Assembly (NCBI RefSeq): GCF_000337335.1
Contig: NZ_AOJN01000048.1
Location: forward strand, 105,203 to 162,512
Length of the DNA: 57,310 bases
Reading direction: 5' to 3'
From: Halorubrum distributum JCM 10118
GTDB lineage: Archaea > Halobacteriota > Halobacteria > Halobacteriales > Haloferacaceae
Shown: in pieces, positions 26,301 through 34,656 of the stretch
Layout: each line of letters opens with the position of its first letter
How positions within the stretch are numbered: position 1 is the stretch's first letter
Position numbers and translations under genes: made by a program
Notes under the pieces: generated by a model
Databases searched by the model: none
Seen by the model: only the letters and a program-made list of their open reading frames with translations
Told to the model about the DNA's origin: nothing

Positions 26301-26680
26301 GGACGTCCGAGATTCCGCCGTCCGTGGGACCGCCGGAGGTCTTCGGAACCGGCGGCCCGGAACGCGGTGCGGGCGGTCCCACGGGCGCGGAGTCGCGCTC
26401 CGAGCACGGACGGCCGAACGACGCGGGTGGCGGTGAAGGGGACGACGCGACGTCGGCGGGACCCGCCGACTCGGTCGAATCCCCCGAGTCGTCCGCGGCG
26501 GGCGATCAGTCTGCGACGGGGGACTCCTCCCCGGACGAGGCCGACGCGAGCGATCTCGGGTACGACGAGGCGCCGATCCGATCGACCGCGTACGACCTCC
26601 CCGGATTCGACGCCGTCGCCTCGCTCGTGGCGCTGGCGGGCGCGTCGCTTCTCGCTCGGCGTCGCGGACGCGAGTCGTGA
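23378..26680 (+). CDS. PGF-CTERM surface glycoprotein (chimeric composition)
   Basis: The 1100-residue exported protein has an N-terminal hydrophobic signal (about 12-34) ending near ASAQLWDV, a long extracellular part rich in NxS/T sequons, a Ser/Gly/Thr-rich low-complexity spacer (about 870-925, GGGSTGGSSTGG pattern) and a C-terminal PGF (1075-1077) followed by a hydrophobic helix and RRRGRES. This is the archaeosortase A recognition signal, so the mature protein should be lipid-anchored on the cell surface, either as an S-layer-like or adhesin-type component. The coding DNA up to about 25175 is AT-rich and uses A/T-ending codons; from about 25185 it switches abruptly to GC-rich native codon use. 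Confidence 0.9.
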   Translation: MIRTRSVQWLWVGIVMGAVVGAVVLLIISGTFAASAQLWDVDSASDLEIGSEQQQVVTNIEVLDSNEPVEIHVGDLVDSGAELDHNATSYRIDIDEKTNRSEVYIENPNSSNATVVVSASAISSPGRFDLYISNIDTTNVSKYDEEGAKINRDLSYTAEQGGKKASVGFSISSLGSIGFKSDTYNQSTQSVFYNYSTNNNQSLNTAVTIWEEEQDGSLGEKIKTVETSSKNISLRDTDIEGETKIIIGLHSSPDKHSFNAIYALDSTTINVSVPAQLVGGPFYYSRTDVDKGSDGTLLFEFNTNISRSQGYITTKLSNNRTENISLKNHPETFDIKGDFLYVYPLTSTNISTKDIQPVINNIEVGGIVSTSSSNPYKNQFSSPVRVDNLVYSGKRDIINQGSNIGLRLEQQYGYNLSKLNGSLVKQIDSTGLNTIHTVRTEGLSPGHYSVNSNSGTENITFQLIDSSIHFETADTVNGSQIPIHIGSTGTNRTAVLNVSKANSGMIFRTEIMLNNASNVSRYIPVSQPGTYSVELHDLDTNITTAQDVEVLKDRNPTVRAAIHEKLHSGSHLDLVLNSTYDTSSITLMSQNNTTTTLELKTIETDPTPVTVNTYASPESPSEFVTTGSGIDVESVTGDTAPLSPGTYDLSLRSEHGTEVANDTATVTVEPRSTSDLTAYTTRSVASGEFENASAVREAIADGTLTPATTATANDTVVYAVNATGLTGLPAAANASLERGADLDRLDGLSFGVAPTGADDGDESTDGDGLGRTLNGSGIHLDRQGLYLVADGERAFGTETLPEPGATFEAEFRVDDDRLRRTAADDRHRAATELTYATDSTDGSIATESGDDSTEASGSTDSEASGSTSSTGGSDAIGGGSAGGGSTGGSSTGGGSTGGGSTGGSSTGGSSTGGGSTGGGSTGGPNAPGGGAGPAGSAAAGNATNAGGPAPSEESLGPDANRPAPRLGMGISIAPGTSEIPPSVGPPEVFGTGGPERGAGGPTGAESRSEHGRPNDAGGGEGDDATSAGPADSVESPESSAAGDQSATGDSSPDEADASDLGYDEAPIRSTAYDLPGFDAVASLVALAGASLLARRRGRES

Positions 26681-26804
26681 TCGCGACGACGCTGGTGACC
26701 GCGGGGGCGCGGTCGGCGGGGCCCCGTCGGACCGGGCCACCGCGGGCGGTCGGCTGCCGCCGATCGCCGGTATCCTTTTGCTCGCCGGTGCCGTTCGTTC
26801 GGGT

Positions 26805-26972
26805 ATGAGCGTGACCATCACACCCCCGAAGGAGCGCACGTGCGAGCTGTGCGGGCGCGACGAGCGGTGGGACGACGAGGCCGACGGGTGGCGCATCGCG
26901 GACGAACCCGGCAACGTCTACTGTATCCACGAGTGGGACATCAACGGGTCGTTCGTCCCGCTCGAAGAGTAG
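26805..26972 (+). CDS. HEWD family mini-protein
   Basis: The 55-residue protein MSVTITPPKERTCELCGRDE contains one CxxC pair (ELCGRD preceded by CEL) and a later Cys in NVYCIHEWDINGSFVP. The terminal HEWD motif defines a haloarchaeal small-protein family of unknown role, probably binding one metal ion. A TATCCTTTT box about 30 bases upstream supports independent transcription. Confidence 0.8.
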   Translation: MSVTITPPKERTCELCGRDERWDDEADGWRIADEPGNVYCIHEWDINGSFVPLEE

Positions 26973-27177
26973 TTCCTGACTGGACGTTCTACCACTCTGG
27001 ACGGAATACGTGAGACGTCCGCGGAGGATTCTCGTTGAACACGTCAATCTGCGGCTCCGCCGTGCGCGACTCGTGATCGATCCCGAGGTGTGTCATCTGG
27101 TCACCACCCGTGATGAATAATTACCTTATATTCCCTAATGTGTGTACGATGGATCCTACCCCTATCAGGGTCATACC

Positions 27178-27182
27178 TTTAA
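27178..27182 (+). promoter_or_regulatory. TATA promoter of gltB
   Basis: The sequence ACCTTTAAC is centred about 25 bases before the gltB ATG at 27205. A second AT-rich stretch CCTTATATTCC at 27124-27134 could be an upstream promoter or operator. Confidence 0.55.
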
Positions 27183-27204
27183 CTGTTCACTCGTACGCGA
27201 GTGT

Positions 27205-30200
27205 ATGACCAAGTCACGTAGTACCACCCGGGGCGTACGCGACTCGGAGTCCTCGGGTCAGGAGGGGGGGCTCGCGGCGCCGACGGACGACCGGTCGAAC
27301 TGCGGCATCGGCGGGGTCGTCGACCTCGACGGCGCGCCGTCGCACGAGGCCGTCACGGACGCGGTCGAACTGCTCGAGAACCTCGAACACCGCGGGACGA
27401 CGGGCGCCGAGGAGAACACCGGCGACGGCGCGGGTATCATGGTCGCGCGTCCGGACGAGTTCTTCCGCGAGGTCGTCGACGCCGACCTGCCGGCGGAGTA
27501 CGCCGTCGGCTCCGTGTTCATGCCGCCCGAACCGGGCGTCCAGGCGAAGATCCACGACGTCATCGCCGAGGTGTGCGCCGTCTACGGGCTGGAGGTGCTG
27601 GCGTGGCGCTCCGTCCCCACCGACAACAGCGACCTCGGTGCCACGGCGCTCGACTCCGAGCCGGAGGTGTCGCAGGTGTTCGTCGCGCCCGTCGAGGGCG
27701 CGGGGCTCGCCCAGCGGTTCGCCAGCGAGGCGGACCGGTCCGACGACGTCGACCCCGACCTGCTCGGCTTCGACCGCGCGCTGTACGCCGCCCGCCGCGA
27801 GATCGAGAACGCGGTGTCGGAGGTCGACGGCGCCGGGCGCTTCTACGTCTGCTCGCTCGACCGCCAGCGCGTCGTCTACAAGGGCCTGCTGAAGGGGTCG
27901 CAGCTCGCCGACTACTACCCGGACCTGACCGACGAGCGGTTCGCGAGCCACGTCGCCCTGGTCCACGCGCGGTTCTCGACGAACACGCTCGGCGCGTGGC
28001 ACCTCGCGCACCCGTACCGCAACATCGTCCACAACGGCGAGTTCAACACGATCCGCGGCAACGTCAACTGGATGCGCGCCCGCGAGAACGACCTGGAACA
28101 CCCGGCGTTCGGGGCCGAGCTCGACACGATCAAGCCGGTGATCGACGACCCGAACCAGTCCGACACCGCGAGCGTCGACAACGCGCTCGAGCTCCTGCTC
28201 CAGACCGACCGCGACCTCCCGCACGCGCTCCGCATGCTGATCCCGGAGGCGTTCCGCGGCGACGACCTGATGGACGACGACCGCGCGGAGTTCTACGACT
28301 ACCACGCCTCGCTCGTCGAGCCGTGGGACGGGCCCGCCCTCGTCATCGGGTTCGACGGCGAGCGGGTCGCCGGCGTCCTCGACCGCAACGGGCTCCGCCC
28401 GTGCCGGTACGAGGTGACGACCGACGACCGCCTCGTCGTCGGCAGCGAGGTGGGCGCGCTTCCGACCGAGCCGGCGGACGTGCGCCGCCGCGGTCGACTC
28501 CAGCCCGGCGAGATCTTCGTCGCCGACCCCGAGGCGGGCCGGATCGTCCCCGACGACGAGGTGTTCGAGGAGCTCACCGACGAGAAGTACGGCGAGTGGG
28601 TCGAGGACGGGCAGGTCGACCTCAACGACCTCACCGACGAGGACGGCGTCGCGGCCGGGATCGACGCCGACTCGACCGCTGAAGCGGACGGCGAATCGGG
28701 CGAGGCTGACGGGTCGGACGAGACGGACGAGACGGAACCCACCGTCCGCGCCCACCAGGCCGCGTTCGGCTACACGACCGACTCGCTGAACCACCTCGTC
28801 GAGCCGATGGCGAAGGACGGGAAGGACCCGGTCGGCTCGATGGGCGACGACACGCCGCTCTCGGTCCTCGCCGACGTCGACCGCCCCCTCTTCACCTACT
28901 TCAAGCAGCTGTTCGCGCAGGTGTCGAACCCGCCGATCGACTACATCCGCGAGGAGCTCGTCACCTCGCTGGAGACCCGCATCGGGAACCAGCGCAACCT
29001 CCTCGACGAGACGGCCGAACACGCGGAACAGATCGTCGCGGACACGCCGGTCCTGACGGACGCCGAGACGGCGGCGCTCCGCGACCTCCCCGGGCCGGGC
29101 GAGCGAAGGCCGGGCGAGCGCCGCGGACGCGAGGACGTCGACGGTCCCTCGTTCAGTTCCGTGACCGTCGACGTCACCTACGACCGCGACGGCTCGCTCG
29201 TCGACGCCGTGAGCCGCGTCCGCGAGGACGCCGCGGCCGCCATCGAGGACGGGGCCGACGTGGTCGTGCTCTCCGACCGTAACGTGGGTCCGGACCGCCT
29301 CGCTGTGCCGAGCCTGCTGGCGACCGGCGCGGTCCACCACCACCTCGTGCGCAAGGGGCTCCGAAACCGCGCGGGCGTCGTCGTCGAGTCCGGCGAGCCG
29401 CACGAGGTCCACCACCTCGCCACGCTCGTCGGCTACGGCGCGGACGCGGTCGACCCGTACCTCGCGTACGCCTCCATCGCCGACGTGGTCGCCGGCCCGG
29501 ACGGCGCCGACGAGGACGAGGCCCTCGCGGCGTACCGCCACGCGCTGGAGGACGGCCTCCTCAAGACGATGGCGAAGATGGGCATCTCGACGATGGAGTC
29601 GTACCAGGGCGCCCAGATCTTCGAGGCGGTCGGGCTCGACTCCGAGTTCGTCGCCGAGTACTTCGAGGGGACGGAGATCCGCACCGAGGGGATCGGGGCC
29701 GAGCAGATCGAAGACGACCTCCGCACGCGCCACGCGATGGCGTTCGGCGCCGACCCCGAGCTGGAGACGATCGGCGAGTACGAACACCGCTCCTCGGGCG
29801 TGAAACACGGCTGGAACCCCCAGACCGTCGGGACGCTCCAGCAGGCGGTCCGCGGCGGCGACTACGAGCAGTATCAGGAGTTCGCCGAACTGGTGAACGA
29901 CCAGACCGAGGAGCTCCAGTCGCTGCGCGGCCTCCTTGAGTTCGACTCCGACCGCGACCCGGTTCCCGTCGAGCAGGTCGAGCCCGTCGAGTCGATCGTC
30001 GAGCGCTTCTCGACGGCCGCGATGAGCCTCGGGAGCATCTCGCCGGAGGCCCACGAGAACAACGCCATCGCGATGAACCGGATCGGCGCGAAGTCGAACA
30101 CCGGCGAGGGCGGCGAGCCGCCCGAGCGGTTCGACACGGAGAAGGAGTGTACCGTCAAGCAAGTCGCCTCCGGGCGCTTCGGCGTCACCTCGGAGTACCT

Positions 30201-31935
30201 CGCGAGCGCCGAGGAGCTCCAGATAAAGATGGCGCAGGGCTCGAAGCCCGGCGAGGGCGGCCACCTCCCCGGCAAGAAGGTCAACGAGATGATCGCGCAC
30301 GTGCGGTGTTCGACCCCCGGCGTCGGCCTCATCTCGCCGCCGCCCCAGCACGACATCTACTCGATCGAGGACCTCAAGCAGCTCATCTTCGACCTGAAGG
30401 CCGCGAGCCCCGAGGCCGACGTCAACGTGAAGCTGGTCTCGGAGGCGGGAATCGGCACCATCGCGGCCGGCGTCGCGAAGGCGAACGCCGACGTCGTCCA
30501 CGTCTCCGGCCACGACGGCGGGACGGGCGCGTCGCCGAAGACCTCGATCAAGAACGCCGGCCTGCCGTGGGAGCTCGGGCTCGCGGAAGCGAACCAGATG
30601 CTCCGCGCGACCGGCCTGCGCGACCGGATTCGGGTATCGGCCGACGGCGGACTCCGGACCGGGCGCGACGTCGCGGTCGCGGCCGCGCTGGGCGCCGAGG
30701 AGTACATCTTCGGCACCGCGTCGCTCGTCACCTCGGGCTGCGTGATGGCGCGGCAGTGCCACGAGAACACCTGCCCGGTCGGGGTCGCCACCCAGCGCGA
30801 GGACCTCCGTCAGCGGTTCCCCGGCCAGCCGGACCACGTCATCAACTACATGACGTTCATCGCGCAGGAGCTGCGGGAGATCATGGCCGAGCAGGGGTAC
30901 ACCGAGCTCGAGGAGTTCATCGGTCGGCCCGGTCTCCTCTCGCAGCGCGAGACGGACCACGAGAAGGCGAAGCACCTCGACCTCTCGGCGGTCATCGCCG
31001 AGCCCGCGGGCGAGGCCCGCACCAAGGTCCGCGAGCAGGCCCACGACGGCATCGACGACCTGCTCGACTGGGACCTCATCGACGAGGCCGCGCCCGCCAT
31101 CGAGGACGGCGCGCCGGTCGCGCTCACCCGCGACGTGCGGAACGTCGACCGCGCGGTCGGCGCGACGCTCTCGAACCGCGTCGTCTCCGAACACGGCGGC
31201 GAGGGGCTCCCGGACGACACCATCTCGTGCCGGTTCGACGGCGAGGCCGGGCAGAGCTTCGGCGCGTTCCTCGCGCCGGGGATCACGATGGAGCTGTCGG
31301 GCGCCGCGAACGACTACGTGGGCAAGGGGCTCTCCGGCGGTCGCCTCGTGATCGACACGCCCGCCGAGGCCGCGTACGATCCGACCGAGAACGTCGTCGC
31401 CGGGAACGTCTGCCTGTACGGCGCCACCGCGGGCGAGATGTACGTCAACGGCGTCGCCGGCGAGCGGTTCGGCGTCCGCAACTCCGGCGTGCGGGCGGTC
31501 GTCGAGGGCGTCGGCGACCACGGCTGCGAGTACATGACCGGCGGCGTCGTCGCCGTCCTCGGCGACACGGGCCGCAACTTCGCGGCGGGGATGTCCGGCG
31601 GCATCGCGTACGTGTACGACCCCGACGACCGCCTCGACGACCGCGTCAACCGCGGGATGGTGTCGGTCTCCGAGACGCTGGCGGAGTCCGACGAGCGGAT
31701 GCTCCGCCGGCTCGTCGAGAACCACCGCGCGTACACCGACAGCGAGCGCGCGGCCGACCTCCTCGACGACTGGGAGGCCGCGCTCGACGACTTCGTCCGC
31801 GTCTTCCCCGACGCGTACGCGGAGGTCATCGCGGAGGGCAAGGGCGCCGACGTGCGCGAGGAGCCGCCCGCGCCCGCCGCCGCCGTGCCGGGCGCCGACG
31901 CCGACGCGACCGGACAGGTGTCGAGCGACGACTGA
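27205..31935 (+). CDS. gltB: Glutamate synthase, large subunit
   Basis: The 1576-residue enzyme makes two glutamate from glutamine and 2-oxoglutarate. The N-terminal glutaminase domain has Cys33 in SNCGIGG; it is preceded by 32 residues, which would have to be removed for the Ntn nucleophile. The FMN synthase domain follows, with the 3Fe-4S ligands Cys1179, Cys1185 and Cys1190 in CVMARQCHENTCPVG, and the C-terminal beta-helix domain has GGRLVID and YGATAGEMYVNG. Two charged insertions are visible: an acidic one at about 485-513 and ERRPGERRGRED at about 633-645. No small subunit (gltD) is adjacent, so the electron donor is likely ferredoxin or a separately encoded subunit. Confidence 0.96.
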   Translation: MTKSRSTTRGVRDSESSGQEGGLAAPTDDRSNCGIGGVVDLDGAPSHEAVTDAVELLENLEHRGTTGAEENTGDGAGIMVARPDEFFREVVDADLPAEYAVGSVFMPPEPGVQAKIHDVIAEVCAVYGLEVLAWRSVPTDNSDLGATALDSEPEVSQVFVAPVEGAGLAQRFASEADRSDDVDPDLLGFDRALYAARREIENAVSEVDGAGRFYVCSLDRQRVVYKGLLKGSQLADYYPDLTDERFASHVALVHARFSTNTLGAWHLAHPYRNIVHNGEFNTIRGNVNWMRARENDLEHPAFGAELDTIKPVIDDPNQSDTASVDNALELLLQTDRDLPHALRMLIPEAFRGDDLMDDDRAEFYDYHASLVEPWDGPALVIGFDGERVAGVLDRNGLRPCRYEVTTDDRLVVGSEVGALPTEPADVRRRGRLQPGEIFVADPEAGRIVPDDEVFEELTDEKYGEWVEDGQVDLNDLTDEDGVAAGIDADSTAEADGESGEADGSDETDETEPTVRAHQAAFGYTTDSLNHLVEPMAKDGKDPVGSMGDDTPLSVLADVDRPLFTYFKQLFAQVSNPPIDYIREELVTSLETRIGNQRNLLDETAEHAEQIVADTPVLTDAETAALRDLPGPGERRPGERRGREDVDGPSFSSVTVDVTYDRDGSLVDAVSRVREDAAAAIEDGADVVVLSDRNVGPDRLAVPSLLATGAVHHHLVRKGLRNRAGVVVESGEPHEVHHLATLVGYGADAVDPYLAYASIADVVAGPDGADEDEALAAYRHALEDGLLKTMAKMGISTMESYQGAQIFEAVGLDSEFVAEYFEGTEIRTEGIGAEQIEDDLRTRHAMAFGADPELETIGEYEHRSSGVKHGWNPQTVGTLQQAVRGGDYEQYQEFAELVNDQTEELQSLRGLLEFDSDRDPVPVEQVEPVESIVERFSTAAMSLGSISPEAHENNAIAMNRIGAKSNTGEGGEPPERFDTEKECTVKQVASGRFGVTSEYLASAEELQIKMAQGSKPGEGGHLPGKKVNEMIAHVRCSTPGVGLISPPPQHDIYSIEDLKQLIFDLKAASPEADVNVKLVSEAGIGTIAAGVAKANADVVHVSGHDGGTGASPKTSIKNAGLPWELGLAEANQMLRATGLRDRIRVSADGGLRTGRDVAVAAALGAEEYIFGTASLVTSGCVMARQCHENTCPVGVATQREDLRQRFPGQPDHVINYMTFIAQELREIMAEQGYTELEEFIGRPGLLSQRETDHEKAKHLDLSAVIAEPAGEARTKVREQAHDGIDDLLDWDLIDEAAPAIEDGAPVALTRDVRNVDRAVGATLSNRVVSEHGGEGLPDDTISCRFDGEAGQSFGAFLAPGITMELSGAANDYVGKGLSGGRLVIDTPAEAAYDPTENVVAGNVCLYGATAGEMYVNGVAGERFGVRNSGVRAVVEGVGDHGCEYMTGGVVAVLGDTGRNFAAGMSGGIAYVYDPDDRLDDRVNRGMVSVSETLAESDERMLRRLVENHRAYTDSERAADLLDDWEAALDDFVRVFPDAYAEVIAEGKGADVREEPPAPAAAVPGADADATGQVSSDD

Positions 31936-31959
31936 GGAAAGAGAAAAAGCCGCCTGCGG

Positions 31960-34047
31960 TCAGTCGATCGTCTCCGAGTCGACCTCGCTCTCCGCTGTCG
32001 CCCGTTCGACCGCGCGGTCGACGTGGCGCTCGCGGGCGCGCTCGACGAACTCTTCCGGCAGCTCGTCTATCTCGCCGGCCTGAACGCCCCAGAGCTTCGC
32101 GTAGAGCCCGTCCGCCGCGAGCAGCTCGTCGTGGGTGCCGCGCTCGACGACCTCCCCGTCCTCCAACACGAGCGCGGTGTCGGCGTCCGTCACCGTCGAG
32201 AGGCGATGCGCGATGACGAACGTGGTCCGGTCGGCGGCGAGGCGGTCGAGCGAGCGCTGGATCAGCATCTCCGTCTCCGTGTCGACCGCGGAGGTCGCCT
32301 CGTCCAAGATCAGGATCGCGGGGTCTTGGAGGACGACCCGCGCGATGGCGAGCCGCTGGCGCTGGCCGCCGGAGAGCTTCACGCCGCGCTCGCCGATCCG
32401 CGTCTCGTAGCCGTTCGGCAGGGAGTCGATGAACTCGTGGGCCTCCGCGGCCTTCGCGGCCTCGACGACGCGCTCGCGGATCGCGTCCTCGTCGAGGCCG
32501 TCGCCGCCCGCCTCGTCGATCCGCGTGAACCGCCCGTAGCGGATGTTCTCGGCGATGGTGCCGTCGAACAGCGTGGTGTCCTGCGCGACGTAGCCGACCG
32601 ACGAGCGGAGGCTCTCGACGGTCACGTCGCGGACGTCGTGGCCGTCGACGCGGATGGCGCCGTCGGTGACGTCGTACAGCCGGAGGAGGAGCTTGAGCAG
32701 CGTCGACTTCCCGGCACCGGTCGGGCCGACGAGGGCGACGGTGTCGCCCGGCTCGGCGGAAAAGGAGACCCCGCGGAGGACCTCCTCGTCGGCGTCCTCG
32801 GGGTCGACGAGGGCGTTCTCGGGGTACGCGAAGGAGACGTCGTCGTACTCGACGGCGCCCGCGACGCCGCCGTGATCGGGGTCGCCCGCCGGCGTCACGC
32901 CGCCGTCGTTTCGGGGCTCTCCGTCGCTTCGCGTCCCGCCGCCGAGTTCGATCGCGCCGTCGTCGTCCTCGATGCGGACCGGGATGTCGCGCAGGCCGAA
33001 CACGCGCTCGCAGGAGGCCTTCGCGTTCTCGTACTGGTCGATGATGTTCGACACCTCCGCGAGCGGGGCGACGAACTGCTGGGTGAGGAGGACGAAGGTG
33101 ACGAACGTCCCGACCGTCAGCTCCGTCGTGAACGGGCCCGGCGGGCCGTTCGCGAGCCAGAAGCCGCCGACCGCGAAGGTGGCGGCGAAGGCGAGCCCGG
33201 CGAGCAGCTCCATCCCGGGGCGGTAGACGTAGTTGAGCCGGAGGATCGACATCGTGCGCTTGAAGTACGAGAACGAGGCGTCCTCGACGCGCTCGCTCTC
33301 GTGGGCCTCCGTGTTGGAGGTCTTCACCAGCTCGACGCCCGATAGCGCGTTTTCGAGGGCGGTGTTGAGGTCCCCGACGACCGAGCGCTGCGCGACGTAG
33401 CGGGGCTCGACCGCGCGCATGAACCAGAGCGTGAAGAGGAACATCAGCGGGATCGCGGCGAGGGTGACGATCGCGAGCTCGTAGTTGTAGTAGACGAGGA
33501 CGGTCGCGATGCCCGCGAGCATGACGCCGAGGCGCGCGGAGTTCTGGAGGGCGTTGTCGAGGAACACCTCCAGGTTCGAGGCGTCGTTGTTGAGGACGGA
33601 CATGACCTCGCCGGTCTGTTTGTCGTCGAAGAAGGTCATGTCGAGCCGCTGTATCTGGTCGAAGGAGTCGGTGCGGACCGCGTGCATCACGCGGTGGGCG
33701 AAGTTGTTCGCGGCGATGCCGTAGACGTACGTGAACACGCCGGTCACGATGAACGACCCGAAGATGAGCAGCACGGAGAGGCGGAACTGCGCGCCCGCCT
33801 CCGTGGGGAGCCACGCGTCGGGGACGACCGGGAGCGTGTACGGTCCCGTGCCGGTGAAGACGGCGTCGATGGCGACGCCGAGGACGACCGGCGGGATCAG
33901 CCCCGCGACGCGGGCAACGACGTTGGCGGCCATCCCGACGACGAGCCAGTGGGCCTCCGACGCCCCGTACTCGCGGAACAGCCGCCCCAGGGGTCGGTCG
34001 ACCCGGTCGCGGTACACTTCGAAGGCGTTGCGCTCGTCGGCAGCCAT
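31960..34047 (-). CDS. ABC transporter, fused permease and ATPase (ABCB/MsbA-like)
   Basis: The 695-residue half-transporter has six membrane helices (about 30-350) and one nucleotide-binding domain with Walker A GPTGAGKST, Q-loop YVAQDTTLF, signature LSGGQRQR, Walker B AILILDEATSAVD and H-loop IAHRLS. It would dimerise and export a substrate at the cytoplasmic membrane, such as a lipid, peptide or drug; substrate unknown. An unusual insertion rich in Gly/Asp (GGGTRSDGEPRNDGG, about residues 395-420) links the two domains. The ATG at 34047 gives a standard N-terminus; upstream in-frame codons run toward repeat element A. Confidence 0.92.
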   Translation of the reverse strand: MAADERNAFEVYRDRVDRPLGRLFREYGASEAHWLVVGMAANVVARVAGLIPPVVLGVAIDAVFTGTGPYTLPVVPDAWLPTEAGAQFRLSVLLIFGSFIVTGVFTYVYGIAANNFAHRVMHAVRTDSFDQIQRLDMTFFDDKQTGEVMSVLNNDASNLEVFLDNALQNSARLGVMLAGIATVLVYYNYELAIVTLAAIPLMFLFTLWFMRAVEPRYVAQRSVVGDLNTALENALSGVELVKTSNTEAHESERVEDASFSYFKRTMSILRLNYVYRPGMELLAGLAFAATFAVGGFWLANGPPGPFTTELTVGTFVTFVLLTQQFVAPLAEVSNIIDQYENAKASCERVFGLRDIPVRIEDDDGAIELGGGTRSDGEPRNDGGVTPAGDPDHGGVAGAVEYDDVSFAYPENALVDPEDADEEVLRGVSFSAEPGDTVALVGPTGAGKSTLLKLLLRLYDVTDGAIRVDGHDVRDVTVESLRSSVGYVAQDTTLFDGTIAENIRYGRFTRIDEAGGDGLDEDAIRERVVEAAKAAEAHEFIDSLPNGYETRIGERGVKLSGGQRQRLAIARVVLQDPAILILDEATSAVDTETEMLIQRSLDRLAADRTTFVIAHRLSTVTDADTALVLEDGEVVERGTHDELLAADGLYAKLWGVQAGEIDELPEEFVERARERHVDRAVERATAESEVDSETID

Positions 34048-34134
34048 GGGCGTACGAGCGCCGGAAGCCCCATGTATCCGGCGGCTTCGGCGGCCCGTTC
34101 CGGGTTCCGCCAGTCTTGGTTCTGGAAACACTTC

Positions 34135-34565
34135 TTATTTATAAATAACCGACCGGGTGCGGTGGCGCGTGCCTCCGAGTGGCCGCCGAAGGCGGCCGCG
34201 AGGAGCACGCGCGAGGGACGCCGCGAGCGCTTTTAAGCGCGAGCGGCGAGGCTGGGGAGGTGGGAGGTGCTGTGCGGAGCGGTGTGGGGCGGGACTCAAA
34301 GGGGCAGTCGCGAGGCGACCGTAGGCGACGTAAGCACCGGAACGAGGGAGCGAACGGAGTGAGCGACCGAGTGAGGAGCGCAGCGAGCGTACGGTCGCCT
34401 CGCGACTGGGGCTTTGGCGGTGTTCGTCGCGGGATCGCCGACCGTAATTTATAATCGAGCTGGGGATTTTGCGGTGTTCGTCGCGGGATCGCCGACCGTA
34501 ATTTATAATCGAGCTGGGGCTTTGGCGGTGTTCGACGGCGATCCGCAATGGGCCATTTATAAATG
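34135..34565. repeat. Element A: structured repeat, candidate non-coding RNA or mobile element
   Basis: It is bounded by the palindromes TTATTTATAAATAA (34135-34148) and CATTTATAAATG (34554-34565). Inside are a hairpin at 34165-34212 (GCGCGTGC against GCACGCGC, then GGCCGCC against GGCGGCC), the block GGGACTCAAAGGGGCAG (34291-34307), a 19-bp perfect stem pairing 34305-34323 with 34390-34408 around a 66-base loop, and three tandem 54-bp units from 34406. A second copy is at 52400-52822. The loop and blocks are nearly identical in the two copies, and the stem differs only by compensated changes. No convincing protein is encoded. The element separates the divergent ABC transporter and START-like genes. 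Confidence 0.85.
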
Positions 34566-34567
34566 AG
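34406..34567. repeat. Three 54-bp tandem units at the end of element A
   Basis: Units begin at 34406, 34460 and 34514 with CTGGGG(C/A)TTT and GCGGTGTTCG and end in an ATTTATAA box. Units 1 and 2 are almost identical; unit 3 diverges in the middle. Confidence 0.92.
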
Positions 34568-34627
34568 CGTCCGGAGGTCTGACAGCGACCACCGCAGCAA
34601 GATTGAATGCGTATCGTCGCCGGTCCG

Positions 34628-34635
34628 TTTAATAA
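34628..34635 (+). promoter_or_regulatory. TATA promoter of the START-like gene
   Basis: TTTAATAA lies about 26 bases before the GTG start at 34657. Confidence 0.6.
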
Positions 34636-34656
34636 GCGCCGCTCGAACCCATCTAC

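Noticed and set aside
27214-31725. 1503-residue open frame antisense to gltB
   Set aside because: It is a mirror of the GC-rich gltB codons, with no domain, and gltB on the other strand has all glutamate synthase motifs. Similar long antisense frames over ileS, purB, the surface protein and crtI were discarded for the same reason.
34135-34548. Protein-coding frames inside elements A and B
   Set aside because: The frames are Arg/Ser/Pro-rich, differ in frame and boundaries between copies, and the stem changes are compensated for pairing rather than for amino acids.
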